Shown piece after piece: positions 1 to 7,201 of a stretch of DNA of 15,709 nucleotides. The position numbers and the translations under genes were made by a program. The notes beneath the pieces were generated by a model. It searched no databases, was not told the DNA's origin, and saw nothing but the letters and a program-made list of their open reading frames with translations. The stretch comes from Puniceicoccales bacterium (lineage in GTDB: Bacteria > Verrucomicrobiota > Verrucomicrobiia > Opitutales > JAIRKQ01): the NCBI GenBank assembly GCA_031266155.1, contig JAISBO010000006.1, positions 1 to 15,709 on the forward strand, given 5' to 3'. How positions within the stretch are numbered: the first letter of the stretch is position 1; every line of letters begins with the position of its first letter.

Positions 1-271
1 AAAGTTGATTGTAAAAAAATGCTTTTGTGTGAAAAAATTTCACCACTATGCATTCTGCTGTGCCTATAAAATCCTATACACAAAAAACCAAGTTTTTTAT
101 TCCGAGAATGGAAATGGTAGAATTTGGTAAATTGCTACCGTCAGATACTAGAGGGTGTCGTCAAATGCAGAATTGACAATGAGAGAAAAAAGGTAATTCC
201 CACGCAAAATTGCCAAAAATTAGCTCGCCGTTTAGGATAGCTGCATCTATTTGTTTCCATCGCCCATGTGA
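1..271. other. Non-coding stretch downstream of asd
   Basis: I see no convincing gene here. An A+T-rich perfect inverted repeat (AAAAAAC at 82-88 and GTTTTTT at 92-98, 3-nt loop) could be a weak terminator, but it has no G+C-rich stem. On the minus strand, 148-219 is an open stretch that ends in codons for F-D-D-T-L-stop. That recalls the C-terminus of some IS5-type transposases, but it is short, is interrupted by a stop upstream at 220-222, and is not strong enough to call. Confidence 0.5.
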
Positions 272-1264
272 TTATCTTTGACATTTGATAAGTTCAAGAT
301 GTTCCATGATTTGTATGGCATTTAGGGCAGCTCCTTTGCGGATTTGATCCCCCACCACCCACATTGTGGCTGCATTTTTCAAAAATGTATCTTTCCGGAG
401 GCGTCCAATTCCGATATTGTTTTTACACGCTTGTTTCAGTGGTGTTGGAAAAGCACTGGGAAAATAATCAATATGCTCGTTGGTCGATAGCAGCCGTTCA
501 GCCTCACCTAGGTCGAAGGGGTTTTTAAATTTAGCAATTATGGACATGGAATGGGCTCTTAGGATTGGTAATCTAACACAGGTCGAGGAAACCTTTAGCC
601 TTTGTAGGGATAAAATTTTTCTGCTCTCATTGGACATTTTCAACTCTTCGGAAGAATAGCCGTTGGGAGAAAATTGTCCAATTTTGGGGATAGCATTTTG
701 CAATATTTGTTCCCCGAAGACATCCTGGGACAGGGCAAAATTCCCGACAATATCCTGCTTTAGTGCCTCTATGCCGGAACAACCAACCCCGGAAACGGCC
801 TGATAGGTGGAAACGCAAAAACCCGAAAGCCCGAATCTTTGATGAAGCGGAAACAAAGCCATTAGCGCAACAATGGTTGAACAGTTTGGGTTGGCTATAA
901 TATTTCTATGATTTTCCAGGGCATGAGGATTTATCTCCGGAATGACAAGGGGAACATCTCGATGTAGTCGAAATGCAGCGCTATTGTCGATGCAACAGAT
1001 ATTATCCGCTGCTGCCATGGGAATAAATTCTTTACTAATCTCTTCACTGGAACAGAAAAACAAATAGTCCAAATCCTTTAGCTTTGGCTTTTCCAATTTT
1101 TCAACCGCAATGCTTTTACCATTAAAATGTATTTTTCTCCCATCGGACTTTTCCGATGCGAATAGACGAAGGTCGGCAACTGAAATTTTTCGCTCTTCCA
1201 ACAGCGAAATAAATTCCGATCCAACAATTCCTGTTGCCCCGATAATTCCTATTTTTATGCTCAT
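272..1264 (-). CDS. asd: Aspartate-semialdehyde dehydrogenase
   Basis: Reduces aspartyl phosphate to aspartate semialdehyde with NADPH in the cytosol, the branch point to lysine/diaminopimelate, threonine and methionine. Visible family marks are the N-terminal nucleotide-binding loop GATGIVG (residues 9-15), the D-N-S-A-A-F-R segment (93-99), the catalytic cysteine in NPNCST (Cys128), STYQAVSG (152-159), the RLPILRAHS segment with Arg231 and catalytic His238, and the C-terminal WVVGDQIRKGAALNA block (302-316). The length of 330 residues is normal. The frame is open 21 codons further upstream (to 1327), but that extension is not conserved in the family and would run into ispE, so the ATG at 1264 is preferred. 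No clear Shine-Dalgarno precedes it. It is divergent from ispE with a 47-bp gap, so the two promoters must sit in or overlap that gap. All key residues are present. Confidence 0.96.
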   Translation of the reverse strand: MSIKIGIIGATGIVGSEFISLLEERKISVADLRLFASEKSDGRKIHFNGKSIAVEKLEKPKLKDLDYLFFCSSEEISKEFIPMAAADNICCIDNSAAFRLHRDVPLVIPEINPHALENHRNIIANPNCSTIVALMALFPLHQRFGLSGFCVSTYQAVSGVGCSGIEALKQDIVGNFALSQDVFGEQILQNAIPKIGQFSPNGYSSEELKMSNESRKILSLQRLKVSSTCVRLPILRAHSMSIIAKFKNPFDLGEAERLLSTNEHIDYFPSAFPTPLKQACKNNIGIGRLRKDTFLKNAATMWVVGDQIRKGAALNAIQIMEHLELIKCQR

Positions 1265-1311
1265 GGGCAATTTAATACTAGGTTCAAAAAGTTGAAAACT
1301 ATTTAGAGAAA

Positions 1312-2232
1312 ATGGAAGAATTAGCAAAAGTTTTTTCTCCTGCTAAAATTAATTTATTTCTCGCCGTTACGGGTTTGCGGCAAGATGGATATCATAACAT
1401 TCTGTCTGCGAACTGTGCCCTCAACTTTGGAGATGAAATTACAATTTTTAGATCCTCCAACGAAGATGATGGAATTATTTGCGATGAGCCTTTTCTAAAT
1501 AAAAAAAACAATACCATCACCACCGCTCTCAATGTTTTCCGAAAAAAAACGGAGTTAGGGCAACACTTCGCAGTCCAATTGAAGAAATTTATCCCCCATG
1601 AAGCTGGTTTTGGAGGGGGAAGTAGCAATGCCGCGACACTATTACGTGCGGTAAACGAAATTTGCGGAAATATTTTGCCGCCACAGGAATTGGTCGATTT
1701 GGGCAAAATCGTGGGGGCCGACTGCCCGTGTTTCATCCATGATATGCCAAACATAACGGCAGGGATTGGAGATATCTGCCAACCAATGGGTAGAAAAATA
1801 ATTTCCGCCATGGACAACTACGATCTATTAATTTTCAGGCCCACATTCGGCGTAAATACGAAGGAAGCCTATGGGAAACTTCGAAAAAGTTTTCAGCATT
1901 TATATCTGGCAGAAGAAGAAGCCAACCAACGGCTTTTGGCACTACAAGATGCCATTGTGGCGGGACAAACACTGTTGCCCCTGCACAATACTTTTTCGGA
2001 GATATTTTTTTCAGAACATGAAAACTTTCGCGAGTTGCACTACGAAATGGGAAGCATCGGGACCAATATGATGCTTACGGGAAGCGGAAGTGGTTGTTTT
2101 TGTCTGAGCCATAAATCCCTAGGAAATAAGGACGATGCACTGAAAAGCATGATAGACCGATATTGTGGGGAAACCGCATTTATCAAGCATACATCTTTCG
2201 CCATAAAAAACTTTTCAACACGAGGTTTTTGA
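1312..2232 (+). CDS. ispE: 4-diphosphocytidyl-2-C-methyl-D-erythritol kinase
   Basis: GHMP-family kinase that phosphorylates the 2-hydroxyl of CDP-methylerythritol in the non-mevalonate (MEP) isoprenoid pathway. The N-terminus has the family signature SPAKINLFL with the catalytic Lys12, followed by DGYH (25-28). The glycine-rich ATP loop GFGGGSSNAA lies at 99-108, the catalytic aspartate is in GADCPC (Asp137), and the C-terminal GHMP motif LTGSGSGCF is at 255-263. The length of 306 residues fits the family. The start ATG at 1312 is preceded by a weak purine run (agagaaa). It is divergent from asd. The next gene on the same strand begins 85 bp downstream, so co-transcription is possible but not tight. 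Confidence 0.96.
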   Translation: MEELAKVFSPAKINLFLAVTGLRQDGYHNILSANCALNFGDEITIFRSSNEDDGIICDEPFLNKKNNTITTALNVFRKKTELGQHFAVQLKKFIPHEAGFGGGSSNAATLLRAVNEICGNILPPQELVDLGKIVGADCPCFIHDMPNITAGIGDICQPMGRKIISAMDNYDLLIFRPTFGVNTKEAYGKLRKSFQHLYLAEEEANQRLLALQDAIVAGQTLLPLHNTFSEIFFSEHENFRELHYEMGSIGTNMMLTGSGSGCFCLSHKSLGNKDDALKSMIDRYCGETAFIKHTSFAIKNFSTRGF

Positions 2233-2317
2233 ATTACCCGAGTAGAAGAGTTGTAAAATTTTTCTCCCACAAAAAAATAACATTGTCTGTGATACCGGAA
2301 ATGATATCCCAAGGTAA

Positions 2318-4036
2318 ATGAAAGAAGAGGCGGAGTTTTATTTTTCTAAGCTCAAATCGAGGATTGATGGTTTACAGAGAAAATACGCAAACAATATAAT
2401 CAAAGTATCCCTAAGGCTATCCTGGTGGTTATGCCGTGAATTTTTTCGTGCTTTGTTTTACTCTTGTTTTTATAGCATATTTAAACGTTTGCCCAGGCAC
2501 AATGGCGATGAACTTAAAATAGCCATTGTAGTTTCCGGTGGAATAGGAGATATTTTAACATATGGAACAGCGATAAAAGAGTTATCGAAACGTATAAATC
2601 ACTGCCACTCCATCGACTTGTATACCAACGAAAAAGGCAGAAAAATCATTTTGGATTTCGTTTTTCATAAAGCTCGTTTTATATCTAACTTAGTTGAAAC
2701 TAATTTCTGGAATATTTTGAAAAAGCATGAGTATGATGTGATAATGCGCATAGATAGATGCACAAACATTCTGTACTACAATTCCGAATGCATAGAAAAA
2801 AAATCGAAATGGTTGGGGAATTTTTGTAAAAACAGTAAAATTTTTATTACTAAATACTATAAATTTTTTGAATATACTCCACACTATCATACGCTAATTG
2901 CCCAGTGGGCGATTTTGAACAACAAAACAAGAATTCAAAAATCGGACCAATGTGGCCTACTCGGCATAGATAACTCTACGCATCTATTTTTGGACTTAGC
3001 GCCAGAAAACATTAAAATTCTCAAATCTTTCGGGTTAGAAGAAATCCAGTACATAACGGTTCAAAGGGGAATCAGTGCCTATGAAAAGTCATCTGAGAGC
3101 ACGCGAATGTGGCCGATAAGACACCACGAAAAATTTATAGAATTATTTCATCGGGCATATCCGGACATAAAAGTGGTACAACTTGGATACTCCAATAAGC
3201 TGTGTAAATCAATGGATGGCGTTGACATAAATCTTGTGGGGAAAACCTCACTCGGCGAGCTTGCCGTGCTGTTAAAACATTCTCTATTTCACTTGGATGG
3301 AGAAGGAGGAGTGGTCCATATGAAGAGATTTTTAAATGGTCGTTCCATCGCCATATTTGGACCAACTTCGGAAAAAGTTTTTGGCTATCCTGAAAATATT
3401 AATCTCAGGGGTAATGGTTGTAGCAGCTGGTGCGAATGGGTGTCAGATGACTGGGATAGTAAGTGTTTGCGCGGGTTTGAAGAAGCTCCATGCATGGCAT
3501 CCGTTTCTCCGGAAATGGCTATGGAAGCGGCGGATAAGCTCCTTAGGGATAGAAAAAATTTTTCATATTCCGTAGAACGGAACAGTATTGGAGAAGACAA
3601 AATTGCCGATCATATTGTTGACAAAAATGCCGATAAAAGGATTAAAATCGTTGATGTTTTTAACAAAAATGGCACATCCCTTGCCAAAACTTTGAGGAAA
3701 AATTTTGATGATATTACCGTTTTTGACCTAAACTTTGAGTTCGATTCTTTTGCAAAAGCAGAAAAAGACGGCCTAACATTGGAATATGGATGCCTTTACA
3801 ATATTTCCATGTCGGACAATTCGAGCGACGTTGTTATCTGGCAGAACGGAGATGCCGCAGTGACACAAATTATGTACATTATGAAGGAACTGTTTCGCAT
3901 ACTGAAACCTAGAGGGATGCTTATCGTATCCGGCGTATCATTCCAAGAAGAAGACTTGAGTCCTTTCGGGATTTTACCTGAACAGTGTTCTCCCAGCAAA
4001 GGGGTTACCTTTTTTTCGAAAACGTTGGCAGAATAA
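2318..4036 (+). CDS. GT9 glycosyltransferase with C-terminal methyltransferase-like domain
   Basis: Probable lipopolysaccharide- or surface-glycan-type glycosyltransferase of family GT9 (heptosyltransferase-like). Seen: a basic, hydrophobic N-terminal region (about 1-62); the Rossmann start KIAIVVSGGIGDIL (67-80), matching the GT9 GxGD loop; the donor-site stretch DGEGGVVH (327-334); IAIFGPT plus FGYPEN (344-360); and four cysteines (368, 372, 383, 392) near the end of the GT domain, a pattern seen in GT9 relatives. Residues about 440-560 add a second domain resembling a class I SAM methyltransferase: a VVIW strand (505-508) and an ELFRILKPRGMLIVSG segment (524-539). The expected glycine-rich SAM loop is replaced by DVFNKNGT (446-453), so SAM binding is doubtful. 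The ATG at 2318 has AAGG only 3 nt upstream, so the start is uncertain. It ends 11 bp from the convergent peptidase gene. The GT9 assignment is fairly firm; substrate and second-domain activity are unknown. Confidence 0.8.
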   Translation: MKEEAEFYFSKLKSRIDGLQRKYANNIIKVSLRLSWWLCREFFRALFYSCFYSIFKRLPRHNGDELKIAIVVSGGIGDILTYGTAIKELSKRINHCHSIDLYTNEKGRKIILDFVFHKARFISNLVETNFWNILKKHEYDVIMRIDRCTNILYYNSECIEKKSKWLGNFCKNSKIFITKYYKFFEYTPHYHTLIAQWAILNNKTRIQKSDQCGLLGIDNSTHLFLDLAPENIKILKSFGLEEIQYITVQRGISAYEKSSESTRMWPIRHHEKFIELFHRAYPDIKVVQLGYSNKLCKSMDGVDINLVGKTSLGELAVLLKHSLFHLDGEGGVVHMKRFLNGRSIAIFGPTSEKVFGYPENINLRGNGCSSWCEWVSDDWDSKCLRGFEEAPCMASVSPEMAMEAADKLLRDRKNFSYSVERNSIGEDKIADHIVDKNADKRIKIVDVFNKNGTSLAKTLRKNFDDITVFDLNFEFDSFAKAEKDGLTLEYGCLYNISMSDNSSDVVIWQNGDAAVTQIMYIMKELFRILKPRGMLIVSGVSFQEEDLSPFGILPEQCSPSKGVTFFSKTLAE

Positions 4037-4047
4037 GCTAAGGCCCC

Positions 4048-5166
4048 TTACTCGATTACCCAATTATGTGGAATTTGCGTTAGAATTTTGCTGGATTGAT
4101 TGCCGACCAGAATGTCATCCTCTATGCGCACACCTCCAATTGATTGATAATACAGCCCGGGCTCAATAGTTACAACCATTCCGGCTTGTAGCATATCATC
4201 GCACATCCCAATTCTTGGAGGTTCGTGAATGTCAAGTCCAAAGCCATGCCCAAGAGAATGAAACATTCCGTGGGGAGGATTTGTCGTATTGCTTGATTTG
4301 TATCCTTTACTCTCAAAATATTCAAAGGTACGTACCATTATATCCTTTCCTTGGACCCCGCCGTAGGCCATGTCGATGGCCGTATCATGGGTAGTTTTGA
4401 CGGCATTGTACAGGTTAGTTTGCTCTTTCGTTGGTTTTCCTTTGATGAATGTGCGGGAAACATCGGCATAGTAGCCAGAAGTTTTCAAATGCGGGAAAAA
4501 ATCTATCAAAATAAATTTGTTGGCTTTCAATGGGCCATATCCCAAGTTATGCGGGTCACAGGCAGCGATACCACAAGCAACGATTGTGTCGTCCGCAATT
4601 GCTCCCAGTTGGTAACAGAACGTTTCCATCATGGCACGTAGGCGTTCCGATGTCAAAATTTCATCTTCAAAAACCAATTCGTTTTTTCCATTGATCGATG
4701 CGGCCGATAGTATATTTTCCACCTGTGCAAATGTCTGGCGAACGATATCAATGGTATGTCTGATTTCGGAAATTTCTCCATCGGACTTTATCAACCTCTG
4801 GGGGAGGATTGAAAATCCTGCCACAATTATTTCGAAATTTGCAGATCTCAATTGATCCGCAAGGTAAATTGGGAAGTCTTGTTTGACGCAAATTGCCTTT
4901 AATTTAAGGTCCTGTAAAAATCGTCTCAAAATGTCGAAATCGGTATTTTTAGCAGACTGTAACGACGATTTAACGATGTCCCAGCTAACAAATTTGTTAA
5001 TTTTTGACGTGTTTTTGAGTCGATTGATTTCCAGGGCGCTCACCAGGGCAATTGATTCCCGTCCATCAAATACAATGGCGATATTGTCCGGAACATGGGT
5101 GCCAATCAGGTAGAGCAAATCGGAATCCTTTTTAGTATTTGAAAAAATCAATAGCGGAGCATCCAT
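4048..5166 (-). CDS. M24-family Xaa-Pro peptidase
   Basis: Metallopeptidase of the pita-bread fold, expected to cleave peptides next to proline (Xaa-Pro aminopeptidase or dipeptidase). Residues 1-130 form the creatinase-like N-terminal domain. The catalytic domain shows the five dimetal ligands in order: Asp222 in ILIDFFP, Asp235 in YADVSRTF, His307 in SLGHGFG, Glu335 in TIEPGLY and Glu349 in VRIEDD. The companion block LDIHEPPRIG (311-320) is also present. The length of 372 residues is typical of the short PepP/PepQ-like members without the long eukaryotic N-terminus. The gene begins 38 bp downstream of a tRNA-Gly gene on the same strand and may be read from the tRNA promoter. I cannot decide between pepP and pepQ from sequence alone. 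Confidence 0.92.
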   Translation of the reverse strand: MDAPLLIFSNTKKDSDLLYLIGTHVPDNIAIVFDGRESIALVSALEINRLKNTSKINKFVSWDIVKSSLQSAKNTDFDILRRFLQDLKLKAICVKQDFPIYLADQLRSANFEIIVAGFSILPQRLIKSDGEISEIRHTIDIVRQTFAQVENILSAASINGKNELVFEDEILTSERLRAMMETFCYQLGAIADDTIVACGIAACDPHNLGYGPLKANKFILIDFFPHLKTSGYYADVSRTFIKGKPTKEQTNLYNAVKTTHDTAIDMAYGGVQGKDIMVRTFEYFESKGYKSSNTTNPPHGMFHSLGHGFGLDIHEPPRIGMCDDMLQAGMVVTIEPGLYYQSIGGVRIEDDILVGNQSSKILTQIPHNWVIE

Positions 5167-5204
5167 GGCAGAGACTAAATTTGAAAATTTGATCGTTGTA
5201 AATC

Positions 5205-5278
5205 TGGTGCGAGCAGACGGAATCGAACCGACGATACCTGCTTGGAAGGCAGAAGTTTTACCACTAAACTATGCTCGC
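5205..5278 (-). tRNA. tRNA-Gly (anticodon UCC), CCA encoded
   Basis: Read on the minus strand, the acceptor arm GCGAGCA pairs with TGCTCGC, followed by discriminator A and an encoded CCA (5205-5207). The D-arm carries AGTTTAGTGGTAAAAC. The anticodon loop CTTCCAA puts TCC at 5244-5246 (minus strand), and the T-arm contains GGTTCGATTCC. The size is 71 nt plus CCA, as expected for glycine tRNAs. A perfect hairpin sits 6 nt upstream of its 5' end and a peptidase gene lies 38 bp downstream. Confidence 0.98.
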
Positions 5279-5284
5279 AAACAT

Positions 5285-5312
5285 GATGGGCAATCTGGAA
5301 TATTTGCCCATC
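5285..5312 (-). terminator. Perfect 9-bp hairpin between gspE and tRNA-Gly
   Basis: GATGGGCAA (5285-5293) and TTGCCCATC (5304-5312) are exact reverse complements with a 10-nt loop. It lies between the stop of the GspE-type gene and the tRNA, all on the minus strand, where a terminator for the upstream gene would be expected. Only a short T-run (ATGTTT) follows on that strand, so it is not a classical intrinsic terminator. It could instead mark a processing site just before the tRNA. Confidence 0.4.
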
Positions 5313-5377
5313 CGGTCAAGCATTTTGTGTAAAAATATTAGGGACAAAAATGAATAACAATTTGTGCTTCACCGGTC

Positions 5378-7042
5378 TCAAATTTTAACATGTCCAAGCT
5401 CCCGTGTACCATTAACCAGCAGCGGGATGACATCTTCGAACATGATGGCATGGTCTTTCAGTAACCTAAGAATGTTTTCGGAAAAGGAGTCGGCATGGAG
5501 AAAGTCGTCGAAAACAATTTCCCGGTTGGCCGTCGAAAGGTCGTTAGTTAGACTTTTTTTCACCAAAAAGTCGAAAATTGCAATTCTTCCCCTATATCCT
5601 CTCCGGGAACAATTTTCACATCCATGTATTTTCGGAACCGTTTTTATGGAATCAGCCAATCGGGGGAACAGTACTTTTTCAGCATTCGATAGTTTCCGCG
5701 AAGTCATGCAGGATTGACATGGTTTGCGCATAAGTTTTTGGGAAATTGACCCGCGTAGGTAGCTCTTTATCAAAAATTCTGAAATACCAAGGTCCAGCAG
5801 CCGTGTAATGGCTCCCGTTGCATCATTGCAATGGATTGTGCTGAAAACCAAATGCCCCGTTAAAGTGGCCTGGATTACGAGCTCCGCCGTTTCATGGTCA
5901 CGAATTTCACCGACCATTATTACATTTGGGGATTGGCGAAGAACGGAGCGTAAAATGGATGCAAAGGATAGCCCAATTTCGTCGTTGACAGGCACCTGGC
6001 TAATTCCATCCAACCTATATTCTATGGGATCTTCAATGGTGATTATCTTCCTATCCCGCGATGAAATTTTTTTCAAAATTGTGTACAATGTTGTGGTCTT
6101 TCCACATCCGGTAGGACCACAGAGCAAAATCAGTCCGCTTTTGCCATTTATCATCGACTCCATCAAAGCGAATTGTTCCCGGTTTAAGCCGATGCTATTC
6201 AAATCAAAATCGTTGTCTTCCTGGTCAAAAATTCTGATAGCGACATTTTCTCCGTATACGGTCGGTAAAATTGAAATGCGCAGATCATAATTTTTGTCGA
6301 AAATTTTTACGCGTATCCTTCTATCCTGTGGTAGGTAGACCTCATCAATTTTCGCATCGGCTTTGAACTTTATCCTAGCGATAATAGCCTGGGCAAGGAT
6401 TTCATCGACATTATTGATGGCGTGTAATTTACCATCAACCCTAATCCTTATGCGCATTCCACCCCTACAGCGTTCCAAGTGAATATCAGATGCTCGTTCT
6501 GAAATTGACATTTTGAGCAAGTTATCGAAAAATTTGTCCATGGAAACCGACTCTAGTTCACTAATATCGGTTGGCGCGGGAGCCACATTTTCTTTTTCCT
6601 CGGTTCTTTGTTTAGGACTAATGCTTTCCCAAAATTTCTTTACCCGTTGAAAGGATGTCAGTTTAAACAGGATGGGAACTTTTAATCGGAGTGAAATGGT
6701 ATCCATTAGTTCGACGTTAAAGGGGTCTGCCACTGCAACAACACAGTTTTTGTCATTCAGCAGAATGGGAATAAGAGCATTACCTGCCGCGAAATTGTGG
6801 CCGATGAAATCTAACCCATGGCCATTGGTGGGAATATTTTCCATTAAAACTTCCATTCCAATGGCATCGAAAAGTTTTCTCCTGTGGGGTGTTTTTTGCA
6901 GGGCCGCTATTAAAGCTTCATTCAGGGCCTCCGCTCCCAAAATTTTCAATCCATTGGCAAAAGCAACATCAATGACGCCCGTCTCTACCAAGCATTTGAC
7001 CAAGTCAGTATTTACTTTTTCTATTATTTTGCTGCAAAACAT
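5378..7042 (-). CDS. gspE: GspE/PilB-type secretion or pilus assembly ATPase (full length)
   Basis: Hexameric cytoplasmic ATPase that powers type II secretion or type IV pilus extension. Residues 1-140 form the GspE/PilB N-terminal (MshEN-like) domain, joined by a charged linker (about 141-162) to the second N-domain and the RecA-like ATPase. Seen: ASDIHLE (184-190), LPQDRR (237-242), Walker A GPTGCGKT (309-316), the Asp box TIEDPIEYRLDG (335-346), Walker B VIMVGEIRD with Glu379 (374-382), and the His box GHLVFSTIH (396-404). A four-cysteine zinc site follows: Cys442/Cys445 and Cys475/Cys478. The length of 554 residues matches complete GspE/PilB. The ATG at 7042 has GGAG 7-8 nt upstream (7048-7051), supporting this start. 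No pilin, platform or secretin gene adjoins it, so secretion versus pilus function is undecided. It is divergent from tig. Confidence 0.93.
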   Translation of the reverse strand: MFCSKIIEKVNTDLVKCLVETGVIDVAFANGLKILGAEALNEALIAALQKTPHRRKLFDAIGMEVLMENIPTNGHGLDFIGHNFAAGNALIPILLNDKNCVVAVADPFNVELMDTISLRLKVPILFKLTSFQRVKKFWESISPKQRTEEKENVAPAPTDISELESVSMDKFFDNLLKMSISERASDIHLERCRGGMRIRIRVDGKLHAINNVDEILAQAIIARIKFKADAKIDEVYLPQDRRIRVKIFDKNYDLRISILPTVYGENVAIRIFDQEDNDFDLNSIGLNREQFALMESMINGKSGLILLCGPTGCGKTTTLYTILKKISSRDRKIITIEDPIEYRLDGISQVPVNDEIGLSFASILRSVLRQSPNVIMVGEIRDHETAELVIQATLTGHLVFSTIHCNDATGAITRLLDLGISEFLIKSYLRGSISQKLMRKPCQSCMTSRKLSNAEKVLFPRLADSIKTVPKIHGCENCSRRGYRGRIAIFDFLVKKSLTNDLSTANREIVFDDFLHADSFSENILRLLKDHAIMFEDVIPLLVNGTRELGHVKI

Positions 7043-7201
7043 ACTGGCTCCAGTTGGTAATTACTCTGGCTAGGACATAAAATGCTATTACTTTTACAAA
7101 AATTTACCAATTCTTTTTTTAAATTGTTTTCTAAAAAATTATTGACCTAGACGGTGTATTATTTACTTCTAGGCTGGACTGTAAGGGTTACGAGTTACAT
7201 T

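Noticed and set aside
1265..1327. N-terminal extension of Asd to an ATG at 1327
   Set aside because: The extra 21 residues precede the conserved nucleotide-binding start, are not a family feature, and overlap the beginning of ispE.
1392..1817. 141-codon minus-strand reading frame inside ispE
   Set aside because: It lies wholly within a well-supported gene, shows no recognisable motif, and is explained as the antisense shadow of ispE.
4025..4055. Hairpin TAAGG-CC-CCTTA between the convergent GT9 and peptidase genes as a bidirectional terminator
   Set aside because: The loop would be only two bases and there is no T-run on either side, so it is not a credible terminator.
5808..6290. 160-codon plus-strand reading frame inside the GspE-type gene
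   Set aside because: It is antisense to conserved ATPase motifs and has no independent protein signature. A similar antisense frame appears at the same motifs in the shorter ATPase gene (13071-13592), which shows both are shadows of the shared coding pattern.
7057..7064. Palindrome GTAATTAC between gspE and tig as a possible operator
   Set aside because: Eight bases in A+T-rich DNA with asymmetric flanks is within chance; no second copy was found nearby.
7142..7170. TTGACC as a -35 box for tig
   Set aside because: No acceptable -10 hexamer is found 16-18 bp downstream (ACTTCT at the 17-bp position), so a promoter call is not supported.
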